Assembly: GCA_022605955.1 (NCBI GenBank)
Contig: JAKCOZ010000003.1
Coordinates: forward strand, 40,016,761 to 40,080,760
Reading direction: 5' to 3'
Origin: Rallus limicola
Lineage: Eukaryota > Chordata > Aves > Gruiformes > Rallidae
Length of the DNA: 64,000 nt
Shown here one piece after another: positions 26,501-39,428 of this stretch. How positions within the stretch are numbered: position 1 is the stretch's first letter; each line of letters opens with the position of its first letter. The position numbers were made by a program, and so were the translations under genes. The notes under the pieces were generated by a model. The model searched no databases. It saw only the letters and a list, made by a program, of their open reading frames with translations, and was not told the DNA's origin.

Positions 26501-27900
26501 TTAGCCTTTCACCTGTTTTAACTAATGTCTGCCATGTGTTGACAAGGTCAGGTGTCCCCCAAACTTCTGTACCATCACATGCATTCTTTCAACAATTTTA
26601 CAAGCTATAATAGCCAAGATCATTTATTTATCTTTCTCAGATATATGCTTGGGGGTTTTTTATCACTACGTATCCAACAGGAAAAGTCAAAATAGAAAGA
26701 ATGAAAATTTATCAGATTCATAATAAATTGGAAGTCAATTGTTGTTTTTTTGACAGCTACATAGTCCAGCACACCACTAAAAACTCTGAAGGTCTGTTAT
26801 ACTACAATTTTCAGCATGCAAATTTTTATCAGAAACAAAGGCATTGAAGTCTGTAAGGAACTCCCTGGTAATAAACAGTACATAATTATAATAACAAATA
26901 ATATTAATAATTACCAGCAACAAAATAAATTTAAATAACCACTACTGACATGGCATTGTATGGGAAAACAGAGTTCCTATTACTATAGCACTATTTCAAA
27001 CACTACCAGAAAAATAAATACAATGCACAGATTAGTCATATAGTGAATACATTAAATACTCAATCTCAGATACTTGTATGCATAAAAAAGATGTACTTTT
27101 CAGAGCTTTTGAAACACAAGCAATAATTCAGAGCACACTCTGGAAATAGATGCCATTTTGTTATTGTAGAAGTACCAAGCCTGAAGTTATGACAGAGCTC
27201 AACCCATTCACACAACAGGGAAACTAACATCCTGCTCTTAAAAAAGCTGACAGTACAAAAGCAGAAGTTCTGGGAGTTATCATAAGAGCTGCAGAGACAG
27301 TTGTGTTCTCTTCTTTTCAAGCTCTTGCACGACATTTTTCTTTCAGTGCCTCAGACCTGCAGGAAACATGGCCTCCACTGCACCGCATGCATCACACACT
27401 TGATGGGAAATAATAGTAAGAAAAGAAAGAAGGCAAACATAAGCCAATTCATAGACCACTCATATTTCTGACTGAAAGCATAGACTCACATCTTCAGCAA
27501 AACAGGACATACTACTCCTTTGTTTACTGAAGGGAAATTCATTAATAGCCTGGATAGCCAAGATTTTTTAGCATGGATAAAATAAAATGGACCTTACTGA
27601 AACAACAGCTTGCATGTCTCCCTCAAAACCCTTCTTGCCGATAAGCATGTGAAAGTAACTTTGTGCTTTTTTTTGGTGATGACAGAGAAAGCTGAACAAA
27701 TGCCAAATACCATTAAAAGTTGTTTCAAAACCTCCAATCCTCCTGAGATTTCAGATGTAGTTCTGTAGACACCAAAAGACTTTATATAGCTGCACTGCTG
27801 CATATGACAACACCTCAAATCTTGGGCAGTCGATTCATAAAAAAAACAAACAAAAAACCAAAACACTTCATTGGTAATAATCTGTGATATTTTCCCAAAA
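17531..27900. other. Long unique AT-rich non-coding stretch
   Basis: About 10 kb with no gene and no transposon I can recognise. It contains a (GT)6 run at 23011-23022, a T9A9 palindrome near 25301-25318, and a tRNA-Gly-like A box at 22262-22280 discussed in the findings. Open frames are all under 125 codons and resemble nothing known. Confidence 0.55.
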
Positions 27901-28107
27901 ATGAATTAAAATAATCCTCAGATTACATTGAAATATCCCTAAAAACTGAAGTAGTATTCACTTTTCAGTGACGTAGCAAAGGAATCATAATTATATTAAT
28001 CTATGAATTAAAATAATCCTCAGATTACATTGAAATATCCCTAAAAACTGAAGTAGTATTCACTTTTCAGTGACGTAGCAAAGGAATCATAATTATATTC
28101 ATCTATG
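27901..28107. repeat. Near-perfect 102-bp tandem duplication
   Basis: Copy one spans 27901-28002 and copy two 28003-28104, with the first three bases of the unit (ATG) repeated once more at 28105-28107. By eye the copies differ at a single base, A at 27998 against C at 28100. The unit contains the CRE-like half-site TGACGTAG (27969-27976, repeated at 28071-28078). The near identity points to a recent duplication or an assembly artefact. Confidence 0.97.
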
Positions 28108-31100
28108 TTGTGCTCACCATTTTATGTTGAAATAAATAAAGAACATAAACCACAAAAAATACTCCACAGCCCTTGTGTAGTGAATAAACTAGTATTTTCA
28201 TGAAAATAACTAGAAACTTGACAGCTTTTTAAAATGATTTTTCTTTCCTTATTCTGTTTATACTAAACATGACAGTTCTGGAGTACTGTTCACAGGGGAG
28301 GAGAAGATGAACGGTGTGTTCAATGCTTTAAGGCTATGATGTCAGGACCCAGCTTTGCAGAGGCCAACATCCCTATTACAGCCATTGCTTATTCTTGCTA
28401 AGCATCAAGTAACATTGGAAAGATAACAGAAAGATAGATGATAGAAACTAAAAGAAAACTGCCCTTTTTAATTCTTAGCAAGGCAACTGTTTTTTTTTTT
28501 CAAACTCTGTTCTCCACAGCATAAGCTAATTTCATTGAAATATTTTGGGGGGCTCACTGCTGCAGAGCAGCTGTACTTTGTCACATTCTGATGAAGCAGA
28601 TTTGCTTTGACAGGGAACAGTGTTACTAAGGGCTGTCATTCATACATGCTGAACCAGAGCAGGAGATCACTTTCTGAGCCCGTGCCCCTCTCTTTAAAAA
28701 TATTCCCATGTGTTTGCAATTAGTTGGTGGGCTATTGTGGCAGCAAAGGTTATTGAAGGCTGTTTTCTATTCGTGGCTGGTTTGGTTTTTTTCCCCTCTG
28801 CACAACCAAAACTCAATCTTAGCATGTTTAATAACAGCACAGCCGAACACTAGGCTCCCATAAACACACACATTTCAAAAGCCACCTTAAATGGAAGAGT
28901 TTACCTGCCTTCCCTTGCAAAAAAATGGATGTGCTTTTGATCTAGAGAGCCAGAGAATGTAATTGTGTAACTTTCAGCAACCTATGACAAGCAACAGAAG
29001 CCTGGCAAAGCATAGAATTTTTCTGAAATCTGTTTTTAGCAGAGGCAGTGTTTAGAGTGCACTGAATATGGGAAAGTCTTCAACCCCAGCTGATGTGAAA
29101 CTTCATTGTGTTAAAAATTTTAAAAATTGCTACTTTTATGAACTATAGTGAAATAATCATACATACCAAACATCCTCAACCAGATGCATAAATAAGGACT
29201 ACTCATTATGTATCACAACATCACTATGTAATATGCTGGATTCAGCACTAGCACTGAACAAAGAAACACAACACAGTTAAGTAATTCTGTAAACAATGCC
29301 TGCATATTGCTTAGCAAAAATTAAAATTGTAGTGCTTACGTTAAAATCCTTGGATACAAGGGGTACAAATAAAAAAAGTGCAGAGTAAATTGCTAGAGTT
29401 TAAAAGCAAGGTTTTATGGGATTACTAGTTTATTAGGCAAACTACCCATTATGGTTTATGTGGCTCATGAACTTAGTGTAAAGTAAGCAATGAAGTTGTA
29501 GCATGAAAATGTGGATTCTGCAATCTTATCTGACCAGGTGACTGTGATATTCTCATAGTACTGTCTTGTAACAGCCAAAAGCATCTGAAGGGAACAAGAA
29601 TAAACATAACTTCTATTTCTAACATAAACTATAGTTTCTTGTCCAAATCATCCTGCTTTCTCACTGCATTACAAAGAAAGGTAACTGAGTCAATACTAAG
29701 CATCAGATTCACAGTAGCAGCAGTTAAATAATTAGATTTTTTGTCTTACAAGAACAACCTAATACACAATGAAGCCTGTCATTTTCATTTGTTATGGAAA
29801 TAGGAGGGAATTTAAAATATATCAGACTAGGAAAACCTGTGCTGGTGGAGCTGTCAAAGTCAGAATAAATCCAATATGCTTCACCTTTCATCCCCTGTAG
29901 ATTGGCAACATAGCATCATAAAGATGATAAAATGGATTGTTGTTGTATGGCACCATTGAGAAATAATACACCTTAAAATAAAAGACCATGAGAGAATATA
30001 GTCAAAAGACCTGTCTCTTCAAAGGGCTTTCACACCAAGTTACGATCAGTACGATTATTCACACGACTAAATGCAACTCATGTTATGAATTAGTTTTTCA
30101 ATTCAGAAAATGTCAGGGCTACTTAACACACAAGAAGGATGAGAGAAGGACTGGGTGGATGTTGAGTAATGCAAAATTATGCAGTCTTGAAGGAAGGCAG
30201 CATTCCATATTTGTACTTTAAAACGTCTGTTTATAGGGAAAATTATTAGATGATTCTCAAATTCCATAGCTACACATAAACCATAACCAATTACATTCAA
30301 ACCGTATCTCCATATTATATATTTAATACAGATGGCTTGAAAAGCAAGCCTAATATCTAGTCCCTTCAGTGCCTAGGAGGAAACAAGTTTGATCAAAAAA
30401 ACAAATGAAATCTAATTTTTCCAGTACTGAGTCAAATATAGACATAACCTTACGAGGCAATTTGATTTCATGATATTTCTACCATTTGGGAAAGAAATGG
30501 TCTGATTGCAGCTTCCAGGAACTCAGCATAATTTAAGACAAGCACAATCAGAACCAGGAATTGGGCATGAGCCAAAATTATAGGTGAAATTTGACTCAGA
30601 TTTGCCCTTCAAGTTCATCTCCAATATTTCTACTATCAAATACATGAGAGGAGAGGAACAGACCTGAATAGAAACACAAGGACAGCAAACTGAATTGTAC
30701 TTTTTAATGGTATTTACTGTTGCAAATGAAAAGAAATTTAAATGCTTCAGTTACATAATGATGGACAACGACAGAACCAAAATGAGATCCTCCACACTGC
30801 TTGAAAAGATCAGTCAAAGTCTAGGAGTTTTTTACAGTCCTGGAGTACCAAGACTACAAGATTACCCTACAGAGGGGGTATCGCTAGTTCAGTACAGCAA
30901 TATGTAATCCCATGCCTGCTCTATTACGAACAGAAAGGCTACAAACCATTTCACCAATGTCCAGGAACTAGCTGAAAATTCCTGCCTTTTTGATTTTTCC
31001 TTCACAGGCATCTCTGTTTATACAAGAAGGCTCCCTGTATAAGCAGATAATGTAGCTTAATGTTGTTATAACACACTGACCTCCAATGTCAATTGGTTTC

Positions 31101-34100
31101 CAGAGCTTACAAGCCTCAAGCATCGCTGGAATCCAGCACAGTATCTCATTCACAATTGACTGTTATGATGGAATACTTGCAATACAAAGGAGCAAGCAAG
31201 CAAAAAAAAAAGTAAGCAGGCATGGCCAGTAATATGATTGCACAGCACACTCAGCATTTATTTTGCATTTCCCACCCAAAATTTAGTTGTGATCTTCCCA
31301 ACAGCATTTGCCACCTACACGTCACAGTTGCTAAGATACAAATATGTAACAGATCAGTCAGTCATCTCCTTGCCAATGCAGTCTTCTAGTATTTATCCAG
31401 CTCAGCTTTGATTTCCAAGAACCTCCCTTGAGCAGCTATTCCTGACAGTGACAGAAACTTCCTAATGGTACTATGCATTACACTGACAATAAAATAAACC
31501 CCAAACAACTTTTTTTCAAAAATATATATACATCCCTTGCTATGCTGCTTAAACCCTGGAAGTATATTTTTGTGCTTGTGCCTTCCTATGCCATCATCAC
31601 TTCCTCAAAATGCTCACATCTAGCCAATCCTCTTCATGCGATTGTACAGATACACATAGGTTTTGATTATTTATCTACTTTTCTCCAAGTTCCTTTCAAT
31701 CAATTTATGTCTCTCTATTAATGGCAAATTCCTGTCTGCAGCAACATAGCAAAATATTTTCCCACCACCCAGAAAAGATTGTTTTACACAAAACTCTTTC
31801 TATATAGCCTGTTTGTCGTCCCAGCCCTTCTTAAGCACATTCAGAGACCTTTTCTTCAGCAGCCACACTGCTTTATATATTCTTTACCTCCCGTGTCCTG
31901 ACTGCTTTTTCTCAGTATGTCTATGGTAGCAGTGTATCTGTTTATCTAGCCATGGTGTAATTTTGATCAAGAAAGTGACCAGCTTAAAAGTAACTCAGCA
32001 AAAGAGACGAAGAAAAGGTTATTTTTAACACAAATCAGTTTTCCAATCCTTTTCACTGCATGGGTGTGCACCCTGTTGTTCTAGGTGATTGATGGGTTCT
32101 CTGGAGATTAGAACAAGCAGCAGAAAGTGATGGCTGCAGTGCAGAATACCACTGCCAGAAACGGATATGGCCCTGGAAACTATACAGTCCTCCTGAGAAG
32201 AATGTCTTGCCAGAGAGTCCTTGGAACTGCATTCCATCGCCTGCCCAGAAATCCCTGTGCTGTGATGAAGTGCAAAGAAAACACCCTCTGGCATGAGACA
32301 TAGGCAAAATCAGGTGAGGGCCTATTTTTATTCTGCATTCCAAATAAAACAATGCATACCTCCAAAAGTCGAACAAGGCAATATATTTTTGCCACTGGTG
32401 AAGTCAGCATAAGGATTCCTAACTTTCCTCTTTGTAACACATTGCTCTGGCTTCTCATAGATTGTCAGCTACAGTGCCCCAGTGAGAACTCCTTCTTACT
32501 GCCTGTGGCCCATTCTCCACAGCCTTCCAAACTAAGGTCATGCTCAGAGGCACCTCAATTTACATGGTAATTCCACAGACTGTCCTTCACACTTCTCCAC
32601 AGAAAACTGAACCAAAATATTAAGTATCATCTTTATGTAGAAAGCTGAGTATTTTTACTCCATTGCAAGCTGGCAGTTTTATTGGTAAGAATTTTATTGG
32701 TTAGAGTTCTTTCACTTAGTGACAGTTTCTTCTCTCCATTTCAGATACTAAGGAGGTACTGACTGATTTTTACTTTTGCTGCCCTAAGTACTTCCATTTA
32801 ATTCCATTGCTGTGACACCTCATTTCACTTTCTGCAGATTAGAACAGTATCAAACTTCCACCATGATTCACAGAACTTTATTACACACTCACATGAGAAG
32901 ATCAATATTAAAAATATATATTTAAGAAATACATTTATTTCTCCATTTAGCTTAAAAGAATTTAGAGCAATTCCAGAGTAGGCAATTTAAATTTGAGCAA
33001 ATATTGATTTAAAATCTTTCAGTGGGATCAAAAGCTTTAGTCAGACATCCAAATCAGTGATATCCAAAACCAAGGCTACAAAATGTTCAAAGATAAATGA
33101 CAACACTACAGGAAATGGCAGCCTGTAGAAAAAAACAGATTATCAACTTGATGAAATACATACAGAAGATTAATGAAAAGCTCATGATCTAAAGAACTAC
33201 ATTTTGCACCAACTGAAACAATCTTCAGTTTTGATTCAAGCACAGCCCATAGCAATATTTTACTATTCAGGTAATAAAGGCATGAAATATATCCTCATCC
33301 TCCCAAAGATGAAAGAATATTATGGAAAGAGCTTTGTGATTATTCAGTACAAAGTGGACTATGTCATAAAAACATTCCTGTGCTTGTTGTAAAACCTTTT
33401 TTATATTGTATGGAAGGCAAACACTATTAACTTAATGCTGTGCAGATGAATCAGCCAGCAAAGATCCAGTATAGCATACAGCTGAAAATTCTGCATTTAA
33501 AAAAAAAAACCCTAAAAATCCTGCAAAGGCTGGTCCTGCAGAAGTAGCATAACCAAATTTTTTTGGTGCTCTTTCTTCATGTTTTGAAAATTGCCTTAAC
33601 AAAGTTAAAGATCTCACTATACATGACTCCTTACCAATGTATCACACTTCAGCATCCTCTAGGATATTATTTGCTTTATTTTGGTAAGTGAAAATTCACC
33701 ACACAATTTTGACAAGACTACTTACAGTCCAGGCTCTTTCCTTCTTTTTTATAAAGGATGGTGAGAAAAGGAAAAAAGCATTTCAAGAGATAGACTGAAA
33801 GACTGAGACATTGAAGCACCATCTCAAATGACAAAAGAAAGGCAGTGCCACAGAGCAACAAAACCCTTACCATGATAAAATTTATTTTGGCAATCATTAC
33901 TGCTCCTCTTCATTTCCTGAATGGAAAGAATGACAGAAAGGCCTTGGAATTACCCCTGATATATAGGATTGGATAGTACAGGAAGAGAAGTCACATTTCT
34001 TCTATGATTTGGATTTACCTTTGTGTTTACAGGAAGCGAGGCATGAAAAACTAGGTGCAATGTAAAGATAAGCAGAACATGAGGCTCAGCTCCACTTGAA

Positions 34101-34499
34101 AATCTGGGGTTCAAGTAAGGTTGTTGAGACTGACAAGAGGAGTCTTACACTGAGCAACAGGAGAAAGGTTGATATACATCTGTAATTTCTATACCTAATA
34201 CATAAGTAAATAAAAATCAGAAAGCAGCGGATGGAAAGCAAGAATAAAATGTGAATGAGAAAGGTAGTCAGGTATGAACAAGTAGTTGATAGGTCTGTGA
34301 CTCAGCTTGGATTGAGAGTATAAACAATGAGAAGTAACCAAAATGTGATCCAGATCAGGACTTTATTAATGGGCAAGGATTCAGAATAGTTTTTTAAGGA
34401 AAGAATAATATACATATAATTTGCAAAGGAAACTAATTATAAGATCTATAATAATTATATCAGTTTTATTTTATATCCTACTCTAATAACACTACTGAT
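28108..34499. other. Unique AT-rich non-coding sequence
   Basis: No gene or transposon is recognised with confidence. The stretch 28500-28800 is less AT-rich and could be a conserved non-coding element (see findings). Overlapping frames at 32025-32458 in several phases are unrecognised. Confidence 0.5.
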
Positions 34500-35385
34500 T
34501 TTACAGACAATGTCTTCTTGCTTAGCTTAAGTAAAGCATTTAATATATGGAAATTTATACACAGTGTCAGATGAATTATGAGGTACTACAAGAAGAAGCT
34601 GAGAAGGAGATGGCAATAAAACCTGACAAAATTAGTTTGAGACTGGCAGGAAATTATTAGGGAGGTCCAATACATACTGGTGCTTGGAACAATCTTGCTT
34701 AATATTTTTACTGATAATCAGAGATTGATGCTGAAATAATTTAATAATGATGTATAATGACAGCACTGTAAAATGCCTCAGAAGAATGAGCTTGAGGTTT
34801 GGATCAGAAAATTTGAATGAACCAATATAAAAATCAGGATACCATGGTGTTAGGGACTAACATAAAATTCCATAGGGTAACAGTGGCTCATAATTAAGAC
34901 AAACATGACTCTGAAAACACTATTAAAACACAAACGTGAAACAGGAAAATAAAATCCTTAAACATATGAGCCTCAGCAATACTGCAGGAACAACTAGCGC
35001 AGTTGTATATCTATTATAGAACCTTGAATAACTAGACTTAGAGCAAAAAATGAAACAGAAAATAGAATAGATGGAGAAAAAGGAATTGAAGACAGTACTC
35101 ACAGAATACATGGAAACGAGATTTCCTTGTTTCCTATAGTAAAGTTAAATAAAAGAGAATTCATGCCTGGTCTCCATGGAAAGGTCAAGAAAAATCAAGC
35201 GCAGGATGAAAAATACTGCTTTCACAAAAATAAATAGATATAAATGAGCAGTGGATAAACTTATGGACAAAACTGAAGATTCCTACCTGTTAAAGCAATC
35301 AATTCTTGGAACAGCCTTTCCAATGGAAGTAGCAGAGGCATGAAAACATTGGCTGCTTTTTGTACAGACTGTGATAAGCTAAAGA
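34500..35385 (+). mobile_element. Ancient CR1/L3-like LINE remnant
   Basis: A heavily decayed plus-strand LINE. At about 34513-34552 the sequence reads like the reverse transcriptase block 'YLDFSKAFD' in degenerate form ('cttagcttaagtaaagcat' at 34523-34541). About 115 bases on, 'gggaggtccaatacatactg' and 'aatatttttactgataat' (to about 34718) match the CR1/L3 block that precedes the catalytic box. The region up to about 34810 is weakly alignable, and a tail-like part returns near 35310-35345 ('ggaacagcctttccaatgga'). The middle is too diverged to follow by eye, so boundaries are approximate. It probably belongs to the same old layer as 1858-2485 and 48698-49225. Confidence 0.5.
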
Positions 35386-37784
35386 AAGGGGCTATGTGGC
35401 ACAGTGCCTTCAACAGCAGAAAACTACACAGTGATGCAGAAGGTTCCTTGTAGTCCTGGGAAACCTACTTTTTCCCCTTTGGTTCAACAGCTCATAAAGA
35501 ATTTGGACTTCAACTCTTTCCCTTCCAGCTGATCCCTGTTACAACTTATTGGCTGTGAAAAAGGAGTCCCTGAGACAGCACAGAATATGACCACCAAGAG
35601 CCACAGTGATTAATGACAGAATGAGGAGGAAATAAGAAGCCAGCAATGTGCTTCACACTTCACCCTGCAGATGTGGACTGACCCAGGCAGGATATACCCC
35701 AGATGGGTCTTGCCTGACAGAGGTGACAGGCATGTCACCCCAGCCACAGGATTCTGGTTTGACTGAGTTTAACATGAGACTGTGGGGAAAAAATGCTTGT
35801 CCAAAACCAGTGCAAAAAAAGAAATGGGGACAGAGGTGAGTGTGATTGCCCGTTTTAGTACCAGCAATCTTACATCAACTTTACTATAACATCAAATATA
35901 AACACTTACTGAATGTTGGCTAATTCAGCTCAAGACCTGCTTGGGTGGCTCTGCCCAGTGCTTACAGCACTGGAGCTCTGGGGAGTGTTATCTGAAGACA
36001 TCTAAACACTGCTCTGAAAAGTAGAGCACACCACTCCATCCAGCTGAGCTTATTAGCTGATCCTAGCTGATCTTGCTGCAAAAAAAATCCTGGCTGGGCA
36101 TGACATTGGGCTTGGGGGTGAAGAAGCTAAAGACCTTATGAATCTCTACAGTCACTTTTTTTCTCACCTAAGCCACAGCAACATAAAACCACTAGAGGAT
36201 GCAGATCATAGCTTTTAGTGTTATAATAAAAGCTGTGTGCAGCCCCTTTTTCCTTCTAAAAGAATGCACCTTATCTTTTAGAAACATGCATCACGTAATT
36301 CTTAAGCCCACCTGCCAAAGCAGAAGTGGGCTTCTAGAAGAGAACTGCTCTTCTTTTTTTTTTCCTAGTTTTTAACACATTGTTTTGACAAGAAGCAATT
36401 TCTCAATTGAAAAGAAAGTGATTTCAAAAGGAAATAAAACATTTCTACCCACTCCCATACTTCATAAAGGCAAAAATCTTTAGATGCAGCACAAGGGTTT
36501 ACCTAAAATTTCCATTTCTCTCTACTCCCACAAGGCTCAAGATAAACAGTACCCTAATAAAAGTTGATAGCATGGGCTCTGTTCAAGTGAAACCACTTTA
36601 TAACTTGACCAAGTGTGTTCTCTGCCAGGAAATGATTGCTTTTCCAGTTCAACCCAAGAATGTTGCTCTGCCTTATGTCTGCTGGCAACAACTTCTCTGT
36701 TTATGGTTGAGCTAAAAAAGGAGGATTCAAAGGCTGAACTGAGGCCTCAGATAATGTTGCTAGCATTAAGATTTGGTCCTAAATTTTACCATACCTATCA
36801 TACTGGATTGTGAGGATGAACAGACAAACAAGGAAGGTACTACAACATATTAGAGTTTTCTAGGCTTCTGATTTTCTTCCCCTTACATTTACTCACTATA
36901 TATTTATTCAAATGAAAATCAGGTCCACAATAACAAAACCCCAGGCAGGTAATAATTTATTTTACTTCCTACAGCATGTTAACACTACCACATGCTCTTC
37001 TGTCAAAGTCACTATATCCTCAGAGATTTCTTGTACGAAAAACCCTTGTACCTTACTGGCAAAAGAGCCTTCTTGGCCAATGTAATGAAAAAACAGTGCT
37101 GTAATTTGTAAATATCTTGCATTCCACCACAGCACTACCATTTAATGAAAAGAAGGAAACTGGTTCCTCCCAAAACAGAAGACATTCAAGCTATGTAAGA
37201 GGTACTGCTGCAGGATGCCATGCAGTGCTATCACCAAGGAGACTTGTGCCAGAACATCCTGCCAGTATTCCCCGATTCTCTAACACAACTAGAGGGAAAA
37301 CTAAAATTAAAATATCCCTTTATTAGGTACCAAAACCAAAGCTCCTCAACATTGAGCTATGTAGTGTAAATGCAGTGAGGGGAAATTCACAAGTTTGAGG
37401 AATTATGAACAAAATCTTTCTAAGTCAGTTACACCTCACTGTCTTCAATTTGTATAGTCATCAAACAGCTTAAAATATTAAGTAAATCGTGCTACAGTCC
37501 ATTTATTGTTTTACCTGTACATTTACTTTTTCACTTAGAGAAAGAAAATCAGAATAAAGTCCTGCCTGTTGCAGGCAAAGCCATCCAGATCTGGGAAATT
37601 TTACTTGAGTTAATTTATTTCCATGCAAAACAAACCTCTGATGACTGATTTAAGCATGGAAAAAAAGAGCATAAACTATTAAGCAAACACATATAGATAT
37701 ACCCTCTTTCCCAGTCTCAATTTACTTAGTTTTCACCACACATTAAACTCAATCTGTTCGCATGGCTCTGGCAAAGAAACAGGT
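35386..37784. other. Unique non-coding sequence
   Basis: No gene or transposon is recognised. A stretch at 35529-35835 is bounded by good-looking splice signals (see findings) but has no continuous reading frame. Confidence 0.5.
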
Positions 37785-38110
37785 AATACAGAGATTGGAG
37801 GTCTTTGTGGAATGGATTCCGTCTGCTACCCTGTGGTTAGCGTTTCTGCTGCCACACCCTTGGTAGTCTGAAGCTGTTTCATTTGATGGTTTCTACCCTT
37901 CTGTTCCTTGGTGCCCCTGTTCCAGCCTGGGCCAACTGTGGTCCCTCAGGGATGTTCCTGGCCTGGCCAGCATTGCCTCTGGCCTGAGGTCTTTTGGGTG
38001 TGTCTGGCTGAAGTGTGGTTCACCCATGGGTCCTCCAGGAATGGTCGTCCATCACTACCTCTGCCTTCTACTTAGAGCCTGTAACATAGGTGTGTACAAC
38101 CTACTACTCC
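37785..38110. other. GC-rich patch of unknown origin
   Basis: This segment is visibly richer in G and C than its AT-rich surroundings, with words such as 'ggcctggccagcattgcctc' (37960-37979). No frame of 60 codons or more is open across it. It does not look like CR1 or like either LTR type seen in the window. It could be a fragment of a repeat I do not recognise, an old retrocopy, or a regulatory element. Confidence 0.5.
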
Positions 38111-38218
38111 TGCCCCTGCAAAGCACATTTTTAACACTAGGCTACAGAAATTAATATCATTAACAGTCTGGAATTATCTTCATTAGACACCTTTCAGAGC
38201 AGAATAATTTCAGAAGGA

Positions 38219-39428
38219 ATCACAGAATCATACAATGGTTAGGGTTGAAAGGGACCTTAAAGATCATCAAGTTCCAACCCCACTGTCATGGCCAGGGATA
38301 CCGCTCACTAGAACAGGATGCTCAAGGTCCCATCCAACCTGGCCTTGAATACCTACAGGGAGGGGGCATCCACCATCTCCCTGGGCAACCCATGCCAGTA
38401 ACTTACCACCCTCATAATGAAGAAGTTTTTCCTAATATCCAATTGAAATCTACTCCCTTCCAATTTCAAACCATTCCCCTCTACCCTATCACTACATGCT
38501 CTTCTAAAAAATCCCTCCACAGCTTTCTTGTAAGCCCCTTTCAGATACTGGAAGGCCACTGTAAGATCTCCCCTTTTCTCTTCTCCAGGCTGAAGAACCT
38601 CAACTCTCTCAGCCTGTCTTCACAGGATAGGTGCTCCAGCCCTCCAATCATCTTTTGGCCCTCCTCTGGACCTGTTTCAACAGTTCTATATCTTTCTTAT
38701 GTCAGGGATTCCAGAATTGGACACAATACTCCAGGTAGGGTCTCATGACAGCAGAGTAGAGGGGCAGAATCATCTCTCTCGACCTGCTGGCCATGTTCCT
38801 TTTGATACAGCCCAGGACACAGCTGGCCTTCTGGGCTGCAAGCATGCATTGTCAGCTCATATCCAGCTTCCATCCACCAGCACCCCTAATTCCTTCTCTG
38901 CAGGGCTGCTCCTTATCACATCATCTCCCAGTCTGTATTGTTGACAAGGATTGACACAACCCAGGTGCAGGGCACTTGTTCTTGTTGAACCTCATGAGGC
39001 CCACTTTTCCAGCTTGTCCAAGTCCCTCTGCATGACATTTTATCCTTACGGCTTTTCAACTGCACCACTCAGCTTGGTGTCATCTGCAAACTCGCTGAGG
39101 CTGCACCCAACCTCATCATCAATGTCATAGATGATGATATTAAATAATACTGGTCTCAGTATGGACCCCCAAGGGATACCACTTGTCACAGATCTCCACC
39201 TGGACATGGAGTCACTAATGACTACTCTCTGGATGCAACCATCCAACCAATTCCTTATCCACTGAACAGTCCCTCATCAAGTCCATATCTGCCCAGTTTA
39301 GAGAGAAGATGTTGTGGGGAACTGTGTCAAAAGCTTTACAGAAGTCCAGATAGATGACATCTATCACTTTTCCTGTGTCCACTGATGTGTCCATCCCATC
39401 ATAGAAAGACACTAGGTTGGTCAGGCAA
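38219..39428 (-). mobile_element. CR1 LINE, 1.2-kb 5'-truncated copy
   Basis: A reverse-oriented CR1. The plus strand begins with the reverse complement of the 3' end ('cacagaatcatacaatgg', 38221-38238) and the tail 'gggttgaaagggaccttaaa' (38243-38262), passes through the ORF2 C-terminal region, and reaches the reverse transcriptase palm before being cut off near 39428. The neighbouring words 'ggttggtcagg' and 'agttggtcagg' at the truncation point (39416-39441) suggest a small local duplication. A 20-base A run and an LTR follow within 420 bp, making this a small transposon cluster. Confidence 0.93.
38353..39412 (-). pseudogene. CR1 ORF2 reverse transcriptase fragment, broken
   Basis: Part of CR1 ORF2, the protein that nicks the target and copies the element RNA into DNA. 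The frame from 39412 shows the palm block with the first catalytic aspartate, '[13 protein letters not shown]' (39314-39352). After a frame change, the frame from 39246 shows '[11 protein letters not shown]' and then the catalytic box FADDTK, with FADD at 39079-39090. The C-terminal frame 38559-38353 has 'AFQYLKGAYKKA' and 'LPREMVDAPSL'. The endonuclease and the N-terminal half are absent, and frameshifts separate the blocks, so the copy is inactive even though the catalytic aspartates survive. Confidence 0.9.

Noticed and set aside
31370..31950. Possible very old LINE tail on the minus strand
   Set aside because: A few words resemble a CR1/L3 tail, but no ordered run of landmarks could be followed.
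38245..38748. 167-codon plus-strand open frame
   Set aside because: It is the antisense of the CR1 copy at 38219-39428.
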